DNA from: Polytrichum commune
Lineage: Eukaryota > Streptophyta > Polytrichopsida > Polytrichales > Polytrichaceae
DNA length: 64,000 bases
Direction of reading: 5' to 3'
NCBI GenBank assembly: GCA_950295325.1
Contig: OX485806.1
Span: 39,186,001-39,250,000 of the forward strand
The number at the start of each line of letters is the position of its first letter. The stretch's first letter is position 1. The notes beneath the pieces are model-generated. The model ran no database searches, was not told where the DNA came from, and saw nothing but the letters and a program-made list of their open reading frames with translations. Below, one piece after another: positions 48,670 through 59,514 of the stretch. The position numbers and the translations under genes are program-made.

Positions 48670-49361
48670 TGGGAGTCCAAATTTGACGGAAATACGGAAA
48701 TACGGAAATATGGATCCATTTTCCGTATTTTTGCTTACCTCCATGAGGACAATAGGGTCTTTTAGGTTAAAATTTAGGGTACTGGGAAATAGGGCGATCT
48801 AAATCCGTCTCACACGATGAAAAGAAAAAAGAAGGTATGATTACGGGTCCGGTAAATTGGATTAGGGGGACCGTTTGATCATGGTCCGGACCGCTGGGCC
48901 GGACCAAGTAACGGTTATGCCACGTTCAACTAACGGCCCGGAAGAGGAAAGACATTTACAACGGACTTATGATGATGGGGGGGGGGGGGAAAGAAAGCCG
49001 TTGGTAAAACTGTTAGTAAAACCGTTGGTAAAAACTGCCGGAAAACGGTTGGCAACCGTTTTCCGTTAAACCAAACGGTAACAGGGGAAGGAAGAGGGAG
49101 GAAGGATTCTTAAGGGTCCCTTCCTTCTCCTCCCCATTTTCTTTTTTCTCTCTGTTCACAAAAGGCAAGTTGTTGAGAGAACGAGTGGTGAGTTTGCCGT
49201 CATTTCGAGCCGCCAGCAGTTGGATTGCTGGGACTCCGCACTTTCCAGTCACCGGCAATTGGCTTGCCGGGACTCTGTAGCCATTAGACGGAAGAGAGGG
49301 AACCCGGAGGGGAGAGAGAAAGTTTCCGTAGTCGAGCCGGAAATCTAGAAGGGAGAGGAAA
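48670..49361 (+). repeat. Leader of the 616-codon frame with short repeats and a hairpin
   Basis: GGAAATACGGAAATACGGAAATA near 48689-48711 faces TTTTCCGTATTTTTGC at 48719-48735, forming a small hairpin. 49000-49075 repeats AAAACCGTTGGT/AACGGTTGGCAACCGTTTTCCG. 49206-49278 holds two forms of GCCGGCAATTGGCTTGCCGG-GACTC. GC content rises sharply from here into the open frame. No TATA box or LTR boundary was identified. Confidence 0.5.
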
Positions 49362-51212
49362 ATGCCGGAAGCACGGGAAGAGGATCAGAGGGAACCCATC
49401 CCGATTCCGCTCAAAGCCCTCATCCCTGCAATCCCGAGGGAGGATAGGGAGCTGCAGGAGCTCGCGGAAGATCTCCGGGTGATGGGCTGCGCGGGGTTGC
49501 TCTCCAAACCCTGGAACCTCCGAGTAGAAGATACCCTCCGAGAATTCAAATTCGAGAGAGGAAATCAGTGGCTAGGAACAAAGAGGAGGGATCCGGAAAA
49601 TTGGACTCCGGATACTTGGAATAGGGTCTACGGGTTTCCTAGGGGGATTGCAGAGGGGTGGGCCGGCCGCCGCGACGGCCTGTTCGCCGGGAAATTCAGA
49701 GGGGACGCGGATCCGAAGGACGGCTTCCACCCCGGGAACTGCCGGAACATGAGAGAGCGAAGGGTGTTAGAGTTCCTCCTGCCTATCCTTAACCCGGACA
49801 AGCGGAAGCGGATTAGCCTCACCATGGCTAACACCCTGTTCGGTGCTATGTCCGGAGTCCGGCCGGTGAACTGGGGGCTGATTATCCAGGAAATAGTAGG
49901 ACGGGCCCTCCCCCATATTGGCCGGAAACCCTCCTTCTTCTCCCCTTTCATTCTGCATCTCTACCAGCATTTCGACTGCATCTTGGCAGAGGAGGAGGAC
50001 TTGCTAACGATAGCGGCGGACGAGGTCACCTACAAGCTCCTTCCGGAAGCCGGAGACCCCGAGACGGAGACTTCCAGCGACCCAATCATTCCAAAAGCAC
50101 CTCCCTCTTCACCCAGGAGCCCGCTGCCCACCATCTCGAGGCCACTCTCTCCTCCCCTTCCTCATCATCATCTGGAACCCGGGCCCAACCGGGAGACCAC
50201 TTGGCGGAATGTGGACCTCTCCGCTTGGGACTTTCCGGAAAATCCCTTCAAGCGGGTCCAGGAGGGGATGGAGGATCTTCAAAACCAGTACTACCGATTG
50301 GAGCACATCGTCCGAGGAGCAAACCAGGCCTTGGTCGACTGCAGACCCGGAAATATTCTCCGGGAGTTGGCCAAGAGAGCGGACCGGAAAGAGCTCGAGC
50401 AGGCCAAGACGGAGAATGCTCACCTCACCGCGCAGGTGGCAGCCATGACTAAGGAGCTGAGTCAGAAGAGCGAGGAGATCCGGAAGTACCACGCGGAGCT
50501 GGCAGTGGTCTTCAATCGGATCCGGGAGTTGGTGGGGCATCCGACGGAGATCGTCAATAAGGCGCATCTCTACGACCGGATGATGGAGTCCGGAGAACCC
50601 GCTTCCGCCAGGCAGACCCTCCCCATCCTCGTGAAATATTCACGGACGATGAAAGATCTCCTGGCGGAAATCCAGAAAGTGGTTCCACCAAGCGGAACAC
50701 CCCGGCGGGTACTCTATCCGGGTCCGCTTGGATCACCAACCGGAACCCTCTATGAGGTGGTCGGTGAAGTGGCCCTGGTTCAGAATCCGCCGACTTCTGC
50801 ACGACCCAGCCAGCAGGGAGGCGGCTCTCGGCCTGGTAGTTCCGGAGGGGCACCGGACAAGGTCCGCTCTCCACAGGTGAGGAGGAAGAGCACCGGGTCC
50901 GTTCAATCCGGACGAGGCCAGTCCCCTGTTCCGCGGACCTCGGATCGGTCCCGGACTCCGGATAAGGCTAGGACGCCAATTCGGCACCAAACTTTGGATC
51001 GGGAGGCAACTCCGAGCAGGGGTAAGACCCCTATGACTCAAGCCTCACCCTCCCCTGTCACTAGGGCGCTCCATAGAACCAAGGGCAGAGTGCACCCTGG
51101 CCATGGATGCGCCCCGGGACGGTGGACGGTCGGGATTCAGGCGGGCAGCGGGCCCTGCCAGGGCTGCGGGCCCCGGGCACAGAGGGAGGGAGATGGGGGA
51201 AGGGGGGGCTGA
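49362..51212 (+). CDS. GC-rich 616-aa gag-like open frame of a probable retroelement
   Basis: One uninterrupted frame, by far the longest in the window and much richer in GC (many CCGGA/CGGA codons) than its surroundings. Residues about 1-230 look globular, with TWNRVYGFP, EGWAGRRDGLFAGKF, RVLEFLLPILNP and FILHLYQHFDCI. Residues about 240-285 are Pro/Ser-rich. About 325-425 is a predicted coiled coil (ELEQAKTENAHLTAQVAAM and following). About 490-575 is Ser/Arg/Pro-rich and basic (repeated RTPDKARTP-like phrases), as in nucleic-acid-binding gag tails. No protease, reverse transcriptase, zinc knuckle or transposase motif is present. The last ~53 codons lie in a 235-bp repeat that recurs inverted at 63652-63886, so the true C-terminus may be element-derived. 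Function is inferred from layout and composition; a domesticated or host gene is not excluded. Confidence 0.6.
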   Translation: MPEAREEDQREPIPIPLKALIPAIPREDRELQELAEDLRVMGCAGLLSKPWNLRVEDTLREFKFERGNQWLGTKRRDPENWTPDTWNRVYGFPRGIAEGWAGRRDGLFAGKFRGDADPKDGFHPGNCRNMRERRVLEFLLPILNPDKRKRISLTMANTLFGAMSGVRPVNWGLIIQEIVGRALPHIGRKPSFFSPFILHLYQHFDCILAEEEDLLTIAADEVTYKLLPEAGDPETETSSDPIIPKAPPSSPRSPLPTISRPLSPPLPHHHLEPGPNRETTWRNVDLSAWDFPENPFKRVQEGMEDLQNQYYRLEHIVRGANQALVDCRPGNILRELAKRADRKELEQAKTENAHLTAQVAAMTKELSQKSEEIRKYHAELAVVFNRIRELVGHPTEIVNKAHLYDRMMESGEPASARQTLPILVKYSRTMKDLLAEIQKVVPPSGTPRRVLYPGPLGSPTGTLYEVVGEVALVQNPPTSARPSQQGGGSRPGSSGGAPDKVRSPQVRRKSTGSVQSGRGQSPVPRTSDRSRTPDKARTPIRHQTLDREATPSRGKTPMTQASPSPVTRALHRTKGRVHPGHGCAPGRWTVGIQAGSGPCQGCGPRAQREGDGGRGG

Positions 51213-51287
51213 CACCCCCCACTTGGGCACCAATGACAGGGGAGCGCCGGCAGTTAATTACAGATTTCCCCTGTTTCAGGGGTTTCA
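51053..51287 (+). repeat. 235-bp GC-rich repeat, left copy (inverted relative to 63652-63886)
   Basis: Matches the reverse complement of 63652-63886 with about four substitutions by eye. It runs from CCCTGTCACTAGGGCGCTCC to CCCCTGTTTCAGGGGTTTCA. Inside are GC-rich palindromes such as GCGGGCCCTGCCAGGGC and GGGCCCCGGGC. The inner end is followed directly by AACCGGTT-type LTR sequence (51288-51330, with GGATCTCAACCGGTTATGCC and a purine tract on the minus strand). Confidence 0.85.
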
Positions 51288-51779
51288 CCAGTGGGATCTC
51301 AACCGGTTATGCCCAAAAATCTCCCCCATCACTGCTTCACACATGAGATTGCGAGCCGGGAGTACTTGGACACTTAGACTACCGTTCTCCCTCTTCAATA
51401 TGACGCATTTGGGAAACACAAAAGAAGGCACACGATCAAGATGTCGTTCTTTCATTAATATGACATTTGGCGTAAATTTGTTGTATTATTGAGGGAATAC
51501 AAAAACATAAGTAATATAAGCTTCAAAATAGATACAACGTTTTAAGCAATATAGATGGTATGAAACAATATCTCATAACTCCACACAAATATAAATATTC
51601 CCAATAATTCTTGAAATAAGAGTTCAAATTTTTTTGGTGTTGCCTACCCAAGTTGGCAACGATTATCTAGATTTCTACTAACTTTTGAAAACTACCAATT
51701 TCATCAAAACCAAAATATCAAGAGTTTTTCAAAAAATGACTAGACAACAATGGTACATGATATTTACCAACCGACAAGG
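51288..51779. other. LTR scrap and 3' flank of the MULE gene
   Basis: 51288-51330 is the LTR start of the AACCGGTT family on the minus strand with a large internal deletion (GGGGGAGATTTTTGGGCATA). From 51331 to 51779 there is only AT-rich DNA that would be the 3' UTR of the MULE transposase. No terminal inverted repeat for the MULE was found here. Confidence 0.45.
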
Positions 51780-52207
51780 TTAAGCAAAACGAATATATTC
51801 ATCCGGTAAGGTTATTCCAGATATGGATTTCCCACTGTGCTCAATAAGAAGGGTGTAAGATTGTGCATCTTTCCCTTCATTCGAGAAATTGTAGGTGACT
51901 AATTTTCCTAATTCCCATACATTGGCATTCTCGTTGTAAAGCTCGACCATTTGCCCAACATAAGAACCGTCCATTCCAATGGAATCGGTGTGAGATTCGC
52001 CCCGTATAATTCTATTTCCACAATTATGGCAATCCTTACACTGCTCCCCGTCGCACAACAAATTGTGATCTCCACAAACCTAACATTTTTGTTTGTACAA
52101 TTTCGGGAGTTGCATCCGCTTTCGCTTTCGAGCCATAGATTGTCGTCGCCGAGCCTCCATTGTTGTTTCAGGTCGTGCCAAGGCAGTGCTTCTAATTATT
52201 GGTGGTC

Positions 52208-52890
52208 CTACATAAGATAATATTGGAATTAATAAATATAAATAAATAAATAATATAAATATTCACTTATTTCATAACAATATTATATTATTTTATAATA
52301 ATTTTAAATTTTAAATTTTAAAAATAATTCATAATATAGAAAAAATTATAATTATTTGAATATACCTTCAATTTCTTTAAAAAATTTATAATTATTTTGA
52401 TTGGATTTATATAAAATTGACATTGATTTTATTCATTTAATTACAATATTAATTTATTTCATTTGATTAAAAAAACTAATTTATTTTATTAAAAATACAG
52501 TTAATATGATAAAATATCTGATTTATATGATAATGTATTTTATTAAATTTAATTGATAAATATGTAAATTTATAACTTATCTGATTAAAAACCATTTTAT
52601 TTGATAAAATATCTAACTTATTTGATACAATATCCAATTTATTTGATTTTAAATCTATATTATTATATAAAATATCTAATTTATTTGATAAAATATCTAA
52701 AAATTCTAATAATATATATTTTATTTAAAAACAACCTTAATTATGTTCACATTCATTTTAAAGTAATATGAAGATATTATTATTTATTTCATAACAATAT
52801 TAATTTGTTTAATAACAATATTAATCTATTTCATAACCATTTTAAACAATTCCATAACAATTTTAATGGAGCATATTAAATTAGAAGTAC
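52208..52890 (-). repeat. AT-rich intron with diverged short tandem units
   Basis: Between about 52430 and 52710 variants of TTATTTGATAAAATATCTAA recur at roughly 20-35 bp spacing, making a degenerate minisatellite. The interval is flanked by GT-AG signals on the minus strand (donor at 52890, acceptor at 52208) and reads as an intron of the MULE gene. Confidence 0.6.
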
Positions 52891-53454
52891 CTGATGCTTG
52901 TGAGGGGTTTATGTCTCCACTTGAACCAACTACATCCTTGTTTTTGGGATTCCATGGCCTCCCATGTCCAAACCTGGTCCTTGATACATTCGCTTGAACT
53001 GAAGCGATACTACTACCAGCGCGAGGCAAAGAAATACGTCTAGGAACTAATTGAGGGTTGAAGGCAAACTGAAGCTCTCTTTTTAGGTCATTCAACCTTC
53101 TAATTGCGTTTTCTACATGTTCTAGTCTTATGTTTTTCATCTTATCAGTTGTGAAATAATCTCGACCCAACTCATTATATAAATCATTTAGCTTCTCCAA
53201 ACGAACTTGAGTATGAGGATGAACCTCCACTTCGGTTGTTTCCACTTGTATTACACTAAGGCTATCGTCTCGTTCACCAATACCATCAATTGCTGGAGGT
53301 AAAGGATTAATTTCAGGGCTTTGTGGAGGAGAAACCACGTCATTTTCTTCCATATCGTCTAAATTGTTTACAAATCCACCTTCTTCAACAAACAATATAC
53401 GCTTTAAATATGTGAATTCCTCATCCACCAACTTTCTCACAGCAAGAAGATGTT

Positions 53455-54430
53455 TGTCGCAACCCTTGCTAGCCCCCCCTTGACCATCTTGCCAATTTTC
53501 AATTCTAGCAAAGGTTACGAGCGCTAACCATTCGCATTCCGCCATGCTAATGGTTAGCTCCTCCTACCCCGGACCTTATAGTTCATAGGAGGGAACCAAC
53601 CCTCCTACTTTGCTTTCGGGACTCACCCCTTAATCGGTAACTCATTTCTTGGATGTGGACTTCCATCCATGGAAGTCCAATCCTATGTTGATCATCGCGT
53701 TGCCGGAGCAACACTACAACAACCCGAACCATACTAGGCAACTATGGCCTCACAATGGGCCAAAGCCCATGGAGGCCGTGCCGTTCGGCCTCGGGTGGGT
53801 GAGGCCACACCACCTCACCCATATAAGCCTCTAGGACTTCACGCGGGGCCCCTACCCCACCGTCAACCAACCTCTTGTCTCTCTACCAAGAGTTGGGGCC
53901 AAGTGGACATTTTCCTTTAGCTGCTGGGCCTAGAACCCCCCCAGCAGCTTCAGACCATCATAACTTCCTTGTATGATGTCTGATCATAACAACCAACCAC
54001 TCCATCTTCATCTACGCTTCACGTAGATGCGGATGGACTCCTCACTTGCCCCATTCGGACAAGTATTGAGGACGTTATGCCTGTTTGAACCTTTGCAGTC
54101 CCGGGAATCACTCCCAGGCACTGCTGTACCAGGGCGCTGTCCCGGGACAGCGCCCCACTCAAATGGCCATAACTCCTAGCTCACACCTCCGATTGAGGTG
54201 TTCTTGAGCTTTCTAGAATCACCACGCCATGAGCTACGCATAGCTCATGGCCTTACCCTTGTGCCTCCTAGTCTTCGTGGGTGGGAGGCGTTCCCAACGC
54301 CCGGGACCCTCACCCACACTAGGATCACTTGGGCCCTCTCACCAACGGCGCCACAAGTCCCGGGTGTCACTCCGGGGTCCCCCTTGTGCCCATGGTGTTT
54401 CGGCCACTCCTCATGGAGAGGTGCGCGACA
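53455..54430 (-). repeat. 3' LTR of the chromovirus (976 bp)
   Basis: Starts TGTCGCAACC and ends GTGCGCGACA in plus-strand reading, the TG...CA form. Compared with 59515-60490 at a constant offset of 6060, no difference was found by eye over the full 976 bp. Confidence 0.95.
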
Positions 54431-54442
54431 CTCACCCCCACC
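54431..54442 (-). promoter_or_regulatory. Polypurine tract of the chromovirus
   Basis: On the minus strand GGTGGGGGTGAG lies immediately before the 3' LTR, the expected position and composition of the plus-strand primer. Confidence 0.8.
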
Positions 54443-55269
54443 AAACGGAGTCGATGCCCTCATCGACTATACTCGTAGTCGGCACACCAATTCTCAAGTT
54501 GCCATCCTCTATGGTGCGGCATTGTGTTTACCTTAGGGCGCGACCCCCACAATGCATCTTCAAATTTGGCATAGTCCCAAAGGTGTCGTTCCTAGGTGGT
54601 CCGTTAGCGACCTTGGATCTCTCTTCCAAGGACCTAACCTACACTAGACCCACCTACTTTGGGACTCACTTGGGTTGCCCCTCCTTTGGGGCCTCCCCCG
54701 TTAGGCTCCACTAGCCTAACATGACACATCTAGGCGAGACCTCAACGCTTCCACTAAGTTGTCTCGGTTGCAACTCCGAGATGGCTTTCCATTGTTAAGC
54801 CACGCCTCGATCGCACGGGGGTGATGCCAAGTCCCGCCCGACTCGGTTCCCACTTTCCTCTTTCGAGACATGGGTTCATGACTCCCATGCGCCAACTCTC
54901 GTTAGCTCGCGGGTAGCACTTTTATGAGCACGCGCCATCACCTTGTCCCCGCCCGGACAAGCCCACGGCTAAGAAGTTTCTTGGTTTTATCCAAGGCCCC
55001 TCCAAGCCATGGCCCCCAATTACTCGGCTTACCCAACCTAGTTTGGCATATCTATTCTCCCTCTTCCACTAACCAAGCACAAGTACAAGACTAGGACCTC
55101 ATCTCGTACTTTTCTCTTTTCACCACTAAAGTTTGGACTTTATTCCCTCAAGCCAAAGAACAAGTTCATGTTGTGGAGCAATTAGCCTCGAAGCTAAGTG
55201 TGCTACTAGCGTCTCTCCCCCACTAAAGGAGATTGATGTCCTCATCAATGCCTACGCTTCATTTTATTG

Positions 55270-55400
55270 GAATGTCTAGCCTTAGTTTCTTCAAAGTGCT
55301 TTACCAATTCTTTGGCGTTCATCATGTCTCTTGCCGCTACCCAAACGGCTTCTTTCTCATGGTATCCTAACCATTTCACCAAGTACTCCTTTGTACATTT
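55270..55400 (-). other. Chromodomain remnant at the integrase C-terminus
   Basis: Minus-strand frame reads EYLVKWLGYHEKEAVWVAAR followed by DMMNAKELVKHFEE, the standard chromodomain strand-helix pattern with the conserved Tyr, Trp and Trp aromatic positions. It places the element among chromoviruses. The frame upstream is broken near 55444. Confidence 0.8.
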
Positions 55401-57040
55401 TCTTTCATTTTCACTTGGGCTTCCTACACTTGAGGATGTCCTCTTACCTCATGTTCCAAATGACCTCCACAAGGTCGGGACGTGGCCTAATCACTTGCTT
55501 GTGATCGGGCCACAAGGTGTCGTCCTTAAATGACTTTCGTAATGAGACATGAAATGTCGGATGCACTTTGATGTCCGGCGGTAATTCCAACTTATACATG
55601 TCCTTGAACACTTGTTCCACATTGGAAAACGAAGCTCCAATTTTGGACATGAACTTTTGGAGCGAGGCCTTCCGGCTAAGTGAAGTTGTTCACATTCAAC
55701 AACACCTTTTGGCCCACCTCATTCTCCACTTCGCGTCTTCCGGCATTTACTAGCACTCCGTAGCACCTTCGGGCTTTCTCCACCAACAACTTGGTCATCT
55801 CCAAGACTTGTTCACGCTTCTTGGCCAAGTCCTCACCATCTTGGTTGAACTCTAGTGTTGAATGTGCGCCCTCGAGAGCTAGGTTAATAGGTTGGAGCGC
55901 ATCCACTCCATAAGCCACCACCAAAGACCACCCCTTGGTAGCCAAGTGCGTGGCTACATTGCAATTACACTCCGCTCGACCCACATAGTCCGCCCAATCT
56001 CCTTGGTCCGCCCCCACCAAGTTCCTCAAGTATTGCTTCAAGACTCCATTCACACGCTCCGCTTCCCCATCCATATGGGAATGCAAGGTCATGCTATACC
56101 TTAGTTTCATTCCGACCTCCTTAGAGAAATGCATTGAAAATGCACTTGTGAACTTTGGATCTTGATCCCACACAATCACTCTTGGCAACCCGTGGTGCCT
56201 CAACCATCCTTTGAGAAAAGGCTATGCGGTCTCCAACGCGGCGGCGGTTCCCACAATCGGCACCATGTGTGCCAACTTGGCAAACCGCTCTACCATCAAC
56301 AAGATGGCATGATACCCATGTGACTCCGGCGGCAAACTTGTGATCAAGTCCATGCACATACTATGCCATGGCGCCGACGGGATAGGCAACGGTTGCAAGA
56401 AACCGCCTTGCTTTTGGTAAGAGGCTCGGTTCACTTGGCACTTTATTCACGCCTTCACAAAGTGGGCTATATCCTCCTTTATGCACCACCAACGGTACCT
56501 CTTTGACACCATTTTATGGTGGTTTTCTTTTTCTCCTCTATGGCCGGCAATAGTACTATCACATTCCTCCTTCAAAACCGATAGCCTCAACTTGCCTTGT
56601 GGCACATACACCCAACTTTGCTTGCACTTGAACAATCCGTCCACCAACTTAACCTCTTTAAGCTCACCTAAAAGCTTTTGGGCTTTGGGGTAGTTAATTT
56701 ACCCCTCCCGTATTTTGCATCACAAGTTTCCTTCGCCGGCACACATTAGCCACAAGGTTTGGATGGTTCTCATTGCTTGGAACTCTTCCCGTCTACTTAG
56801 CGCATCCGGCACCACATTTCCACGGTCCGGTTTGTAAATTAGATCCACCTTCATAAGCGCCAAGCTATCATGCCAACGCAATGACTTGGCGCTCACTTGC
56901 GCTTGTATGTCAAAATACTTTTAGGACACATTGTCCTTGTAGACCTTTACTTTGTGCGACCCCAACTAGTGTCGCCACATCTTCAAGCAATACACTACGC
57001 AAAGAAGTTCTTTGTCATGAGTTGGTTGTCTTCTTTGACA

Positions 57041-57700
57041 ACCATCGAGCTACATGCTCGCAGATGCAATGGCCATCCATCTTACACATAATCCACCATT
57101 GGCAAAATCATTCACCCCCATATGCACCTCAAAAGGTTTGTCAAGCTCCGTGAACTTGAGCACGGGCGGCGAAGAGAACTTGGTCTTAAGCTCCCCAAAG
57201 ACTCGTGACAAACATCATCCCACTCTTGGGATAGCCATTTCTTCCACAAGTCGAACCATCGAGCTTCATGCTCTCGTATGCAATGGCCATCCATCTTGCA
57301 TCAACATCCGCCAATGGTAAAGTCCTCGCCCCCCGTATGCACCTCAAAAGGTTTTTCAAGCTCCGCGAACTTGAACACAGGTGGTAAAGACAACTTTGTA
57401 TTAAGCTCCCCAAAGACTTGGGGACAAGGCTCATCCCACTCTTGGGATAGCCCTTTCTTTCACAAATCGCACTAGGTTCGACAACCATTAAGCTTAATGC
57501 TCTCATATGCAATGGGCATCCATCTCGGATCAACATCCGCCAATGGTAAAGTCCTTTGCCTTCATGTGCACCTCAACATGCTCATGAAAACCCGAAACTT
57601 AACCACATCTTGTGAAGAGAACTTTTTCTTGAGCTCCCCAAAGGCTTGGTGACAAGGCTCATCCCACTCTTGGGATAGCCATTTTTTCCAACATGTTGAC
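57041..57700 (-). repeat. Three tandem copies of a ~214-228-bp pol segment
   Basis: Copies start near 57041, 57255 and 57483, each opening with ACCAT(C/T)(G/A)AGCT and containing TGCAATGG(C/G)CATCCATC, CACCTCAA, AAGCTCCCCAAAG and CATCCCACTCTTGGGATAGCC in order. The segment is RT/RNase H-region sequence of the gypsy element. Copies differ from each other far more than the two LTRs do, so the triplication was inherited from the parent element. Confidence 0.8.
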
Positions 57701-59500
57701 TAAGGTTCTAGCAACCTTAGAAAAACCATGAATGAAGTGGTGGTAGTAGTTGCTTAGGCCAACAAATGACCTAAGCCCTTTTCTTGAGTCAAGGGCCAAT
57801 TTTTTTCTTGGATTGCCTTGACATTCTTCATGTTCGTCCACCAACTTCCTTTGTCACCACATACCTCAAGAACTCAATCTCTCGTTGAGCAAAGTTATTT
57901 TTCACTCCTTGGCGGTAACTTTTTGGGCAACACATTGGTGAATACATCCTTGTATTTCACCAACATCCCACCAATGTGGTTTGGGGGAGGCCCATCTTTC
58001 CTAGCCTCCCCATACGTTCCTTGGAGTTGCTCCAATTGAACCACGACCATTATGTTTTCTATTTTTCATTTGGTCTATTAAGACCAAATTCGACTCGGGT
58101 CCTCCTACCATAGGAGTTCTTGTCAATTTGAACTTCAATTCTTTGCCATTATGACACATCATAATGCACCGCAAGCACACCGGCTTGCACCTCACATCTA
58201 TCATGTGAGTTTCAAAGAAGGCGGCCTTCACAATGACATGCATTTCATCTATTTCACATGGTGTGAAATTTTGACAAAATTCCAATGTCCCACATTGAAA
58301 GGTTACATTCATCGCGGCCTCCTTTGTCTCATGCGGTTCGCCCTTTCCAAACCGCACCTTGGTGGGCTTCACCACTCTACCAATCGGCAAACCCCAACTC
58401 CCTTGTGAGCTTTGGGGTCATGAAAGAGTCCGTTGCCTCTTTGACAACTCATGAGACATGTCTCCCATTCATTTGAGCCTCAAGGTATACATGACTTGGC
58501 CTTGGCTTAAGGCTACTAGCCTTGGCCACAAAGCCACCATCTAATTCTCTGTCCACCGCAACAATATGTTTTGGCTCGGTCCGCAAAGCCAACTTTTAAC
58601 ATTTCGTCCGTGGGACGAATTGGTTTAGTGCCACAAAAGCAATTTCCAATAATTTGTCCACAAAACAAACATGTTTTCCCTTGATAGCACAAAGCCACCT
58701 TCCCACACTCCGTATGCGGCACGAACATGAATTGCCTTGGTAGGACAAACCCACCTTCCAACATTCCGTCCGCGGCATGAGTATGATATGCCTTGGAAGC
58801 ATAAAGCCACCTTTCAACATTCTGTTAGCGGCACCAACATATTTTGCCTAAATAAAATGAACCAAACAATTTGCACTCATTTCTTTGGGACCAACTTTGG
58901 CTAAAGCCACTTGTGGTGATGCGCCACCAAACTTTTCTTCGGGACCATCGGATTCAATGATCTTGCAAACTTGATGATCCCCACCATGTCCTCAAGAAGC
59001 CTTGGGGACTTAAACAAGGCATCCACCACCCGTTTTTAAAACCCCACCTAAAACGATGCATTTCTTAGAAAGCTCGTCCGTTTTAGGTGTATCCTTCATT
59101 TGTGCGTTTGAATAGCGCACATAGGCCTTAAGAGGCCCCGGGTGCCTCATTAGCACCAAGTTCATTTCAACATCCATACCTTCCAAGCATTTCGAATTGG
59201 AATTTCAATCCAACATTAATGCCCTCCAAGGTTTTGGGTCCTTTCGGTATTCTAGGCCCCAAATGTTTTTTTGAGGTTTGAGGGAGCCCTTTTCAAAGCA
59301 CTCCTCCATTTTCCTTACCAAATCCACCCTCATGCCCACCATTCTCATTAGAACCAATGGTATGGTCAAATTCCACTTGCACATGATCCTTGTTCCAATT
59401 TGAGCCTCACAACCTTTTGGAAACCCCGGGCTCACCATCATAACCCGCATTTTTGATACCCATGTTTCCCTCAAAGTGCGAGCTCAAAACTTGGAACCCT

Positions 59501-59512
59501 GCTCTGATACCA
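59501..59512 (-). promoter_or_regulatory. Primer-binding site, initiator tRNA-Met
   Basis: On the minus strand TGGTATCAGAGC begins two bases after the 5' LTR end and is complementary to the 3' end of plant initiator methionine tRNA; the match continues as AGGGTT. Confidence 0.9.
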
Positions 59513-59514
59513 CG

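Noticed and set aside
53649-54714. Open frames of 60-155 codons inside the LTRs
   Set aside because: Duplicated exactly in both LTRs and without domains; LTR sequence, not genes.
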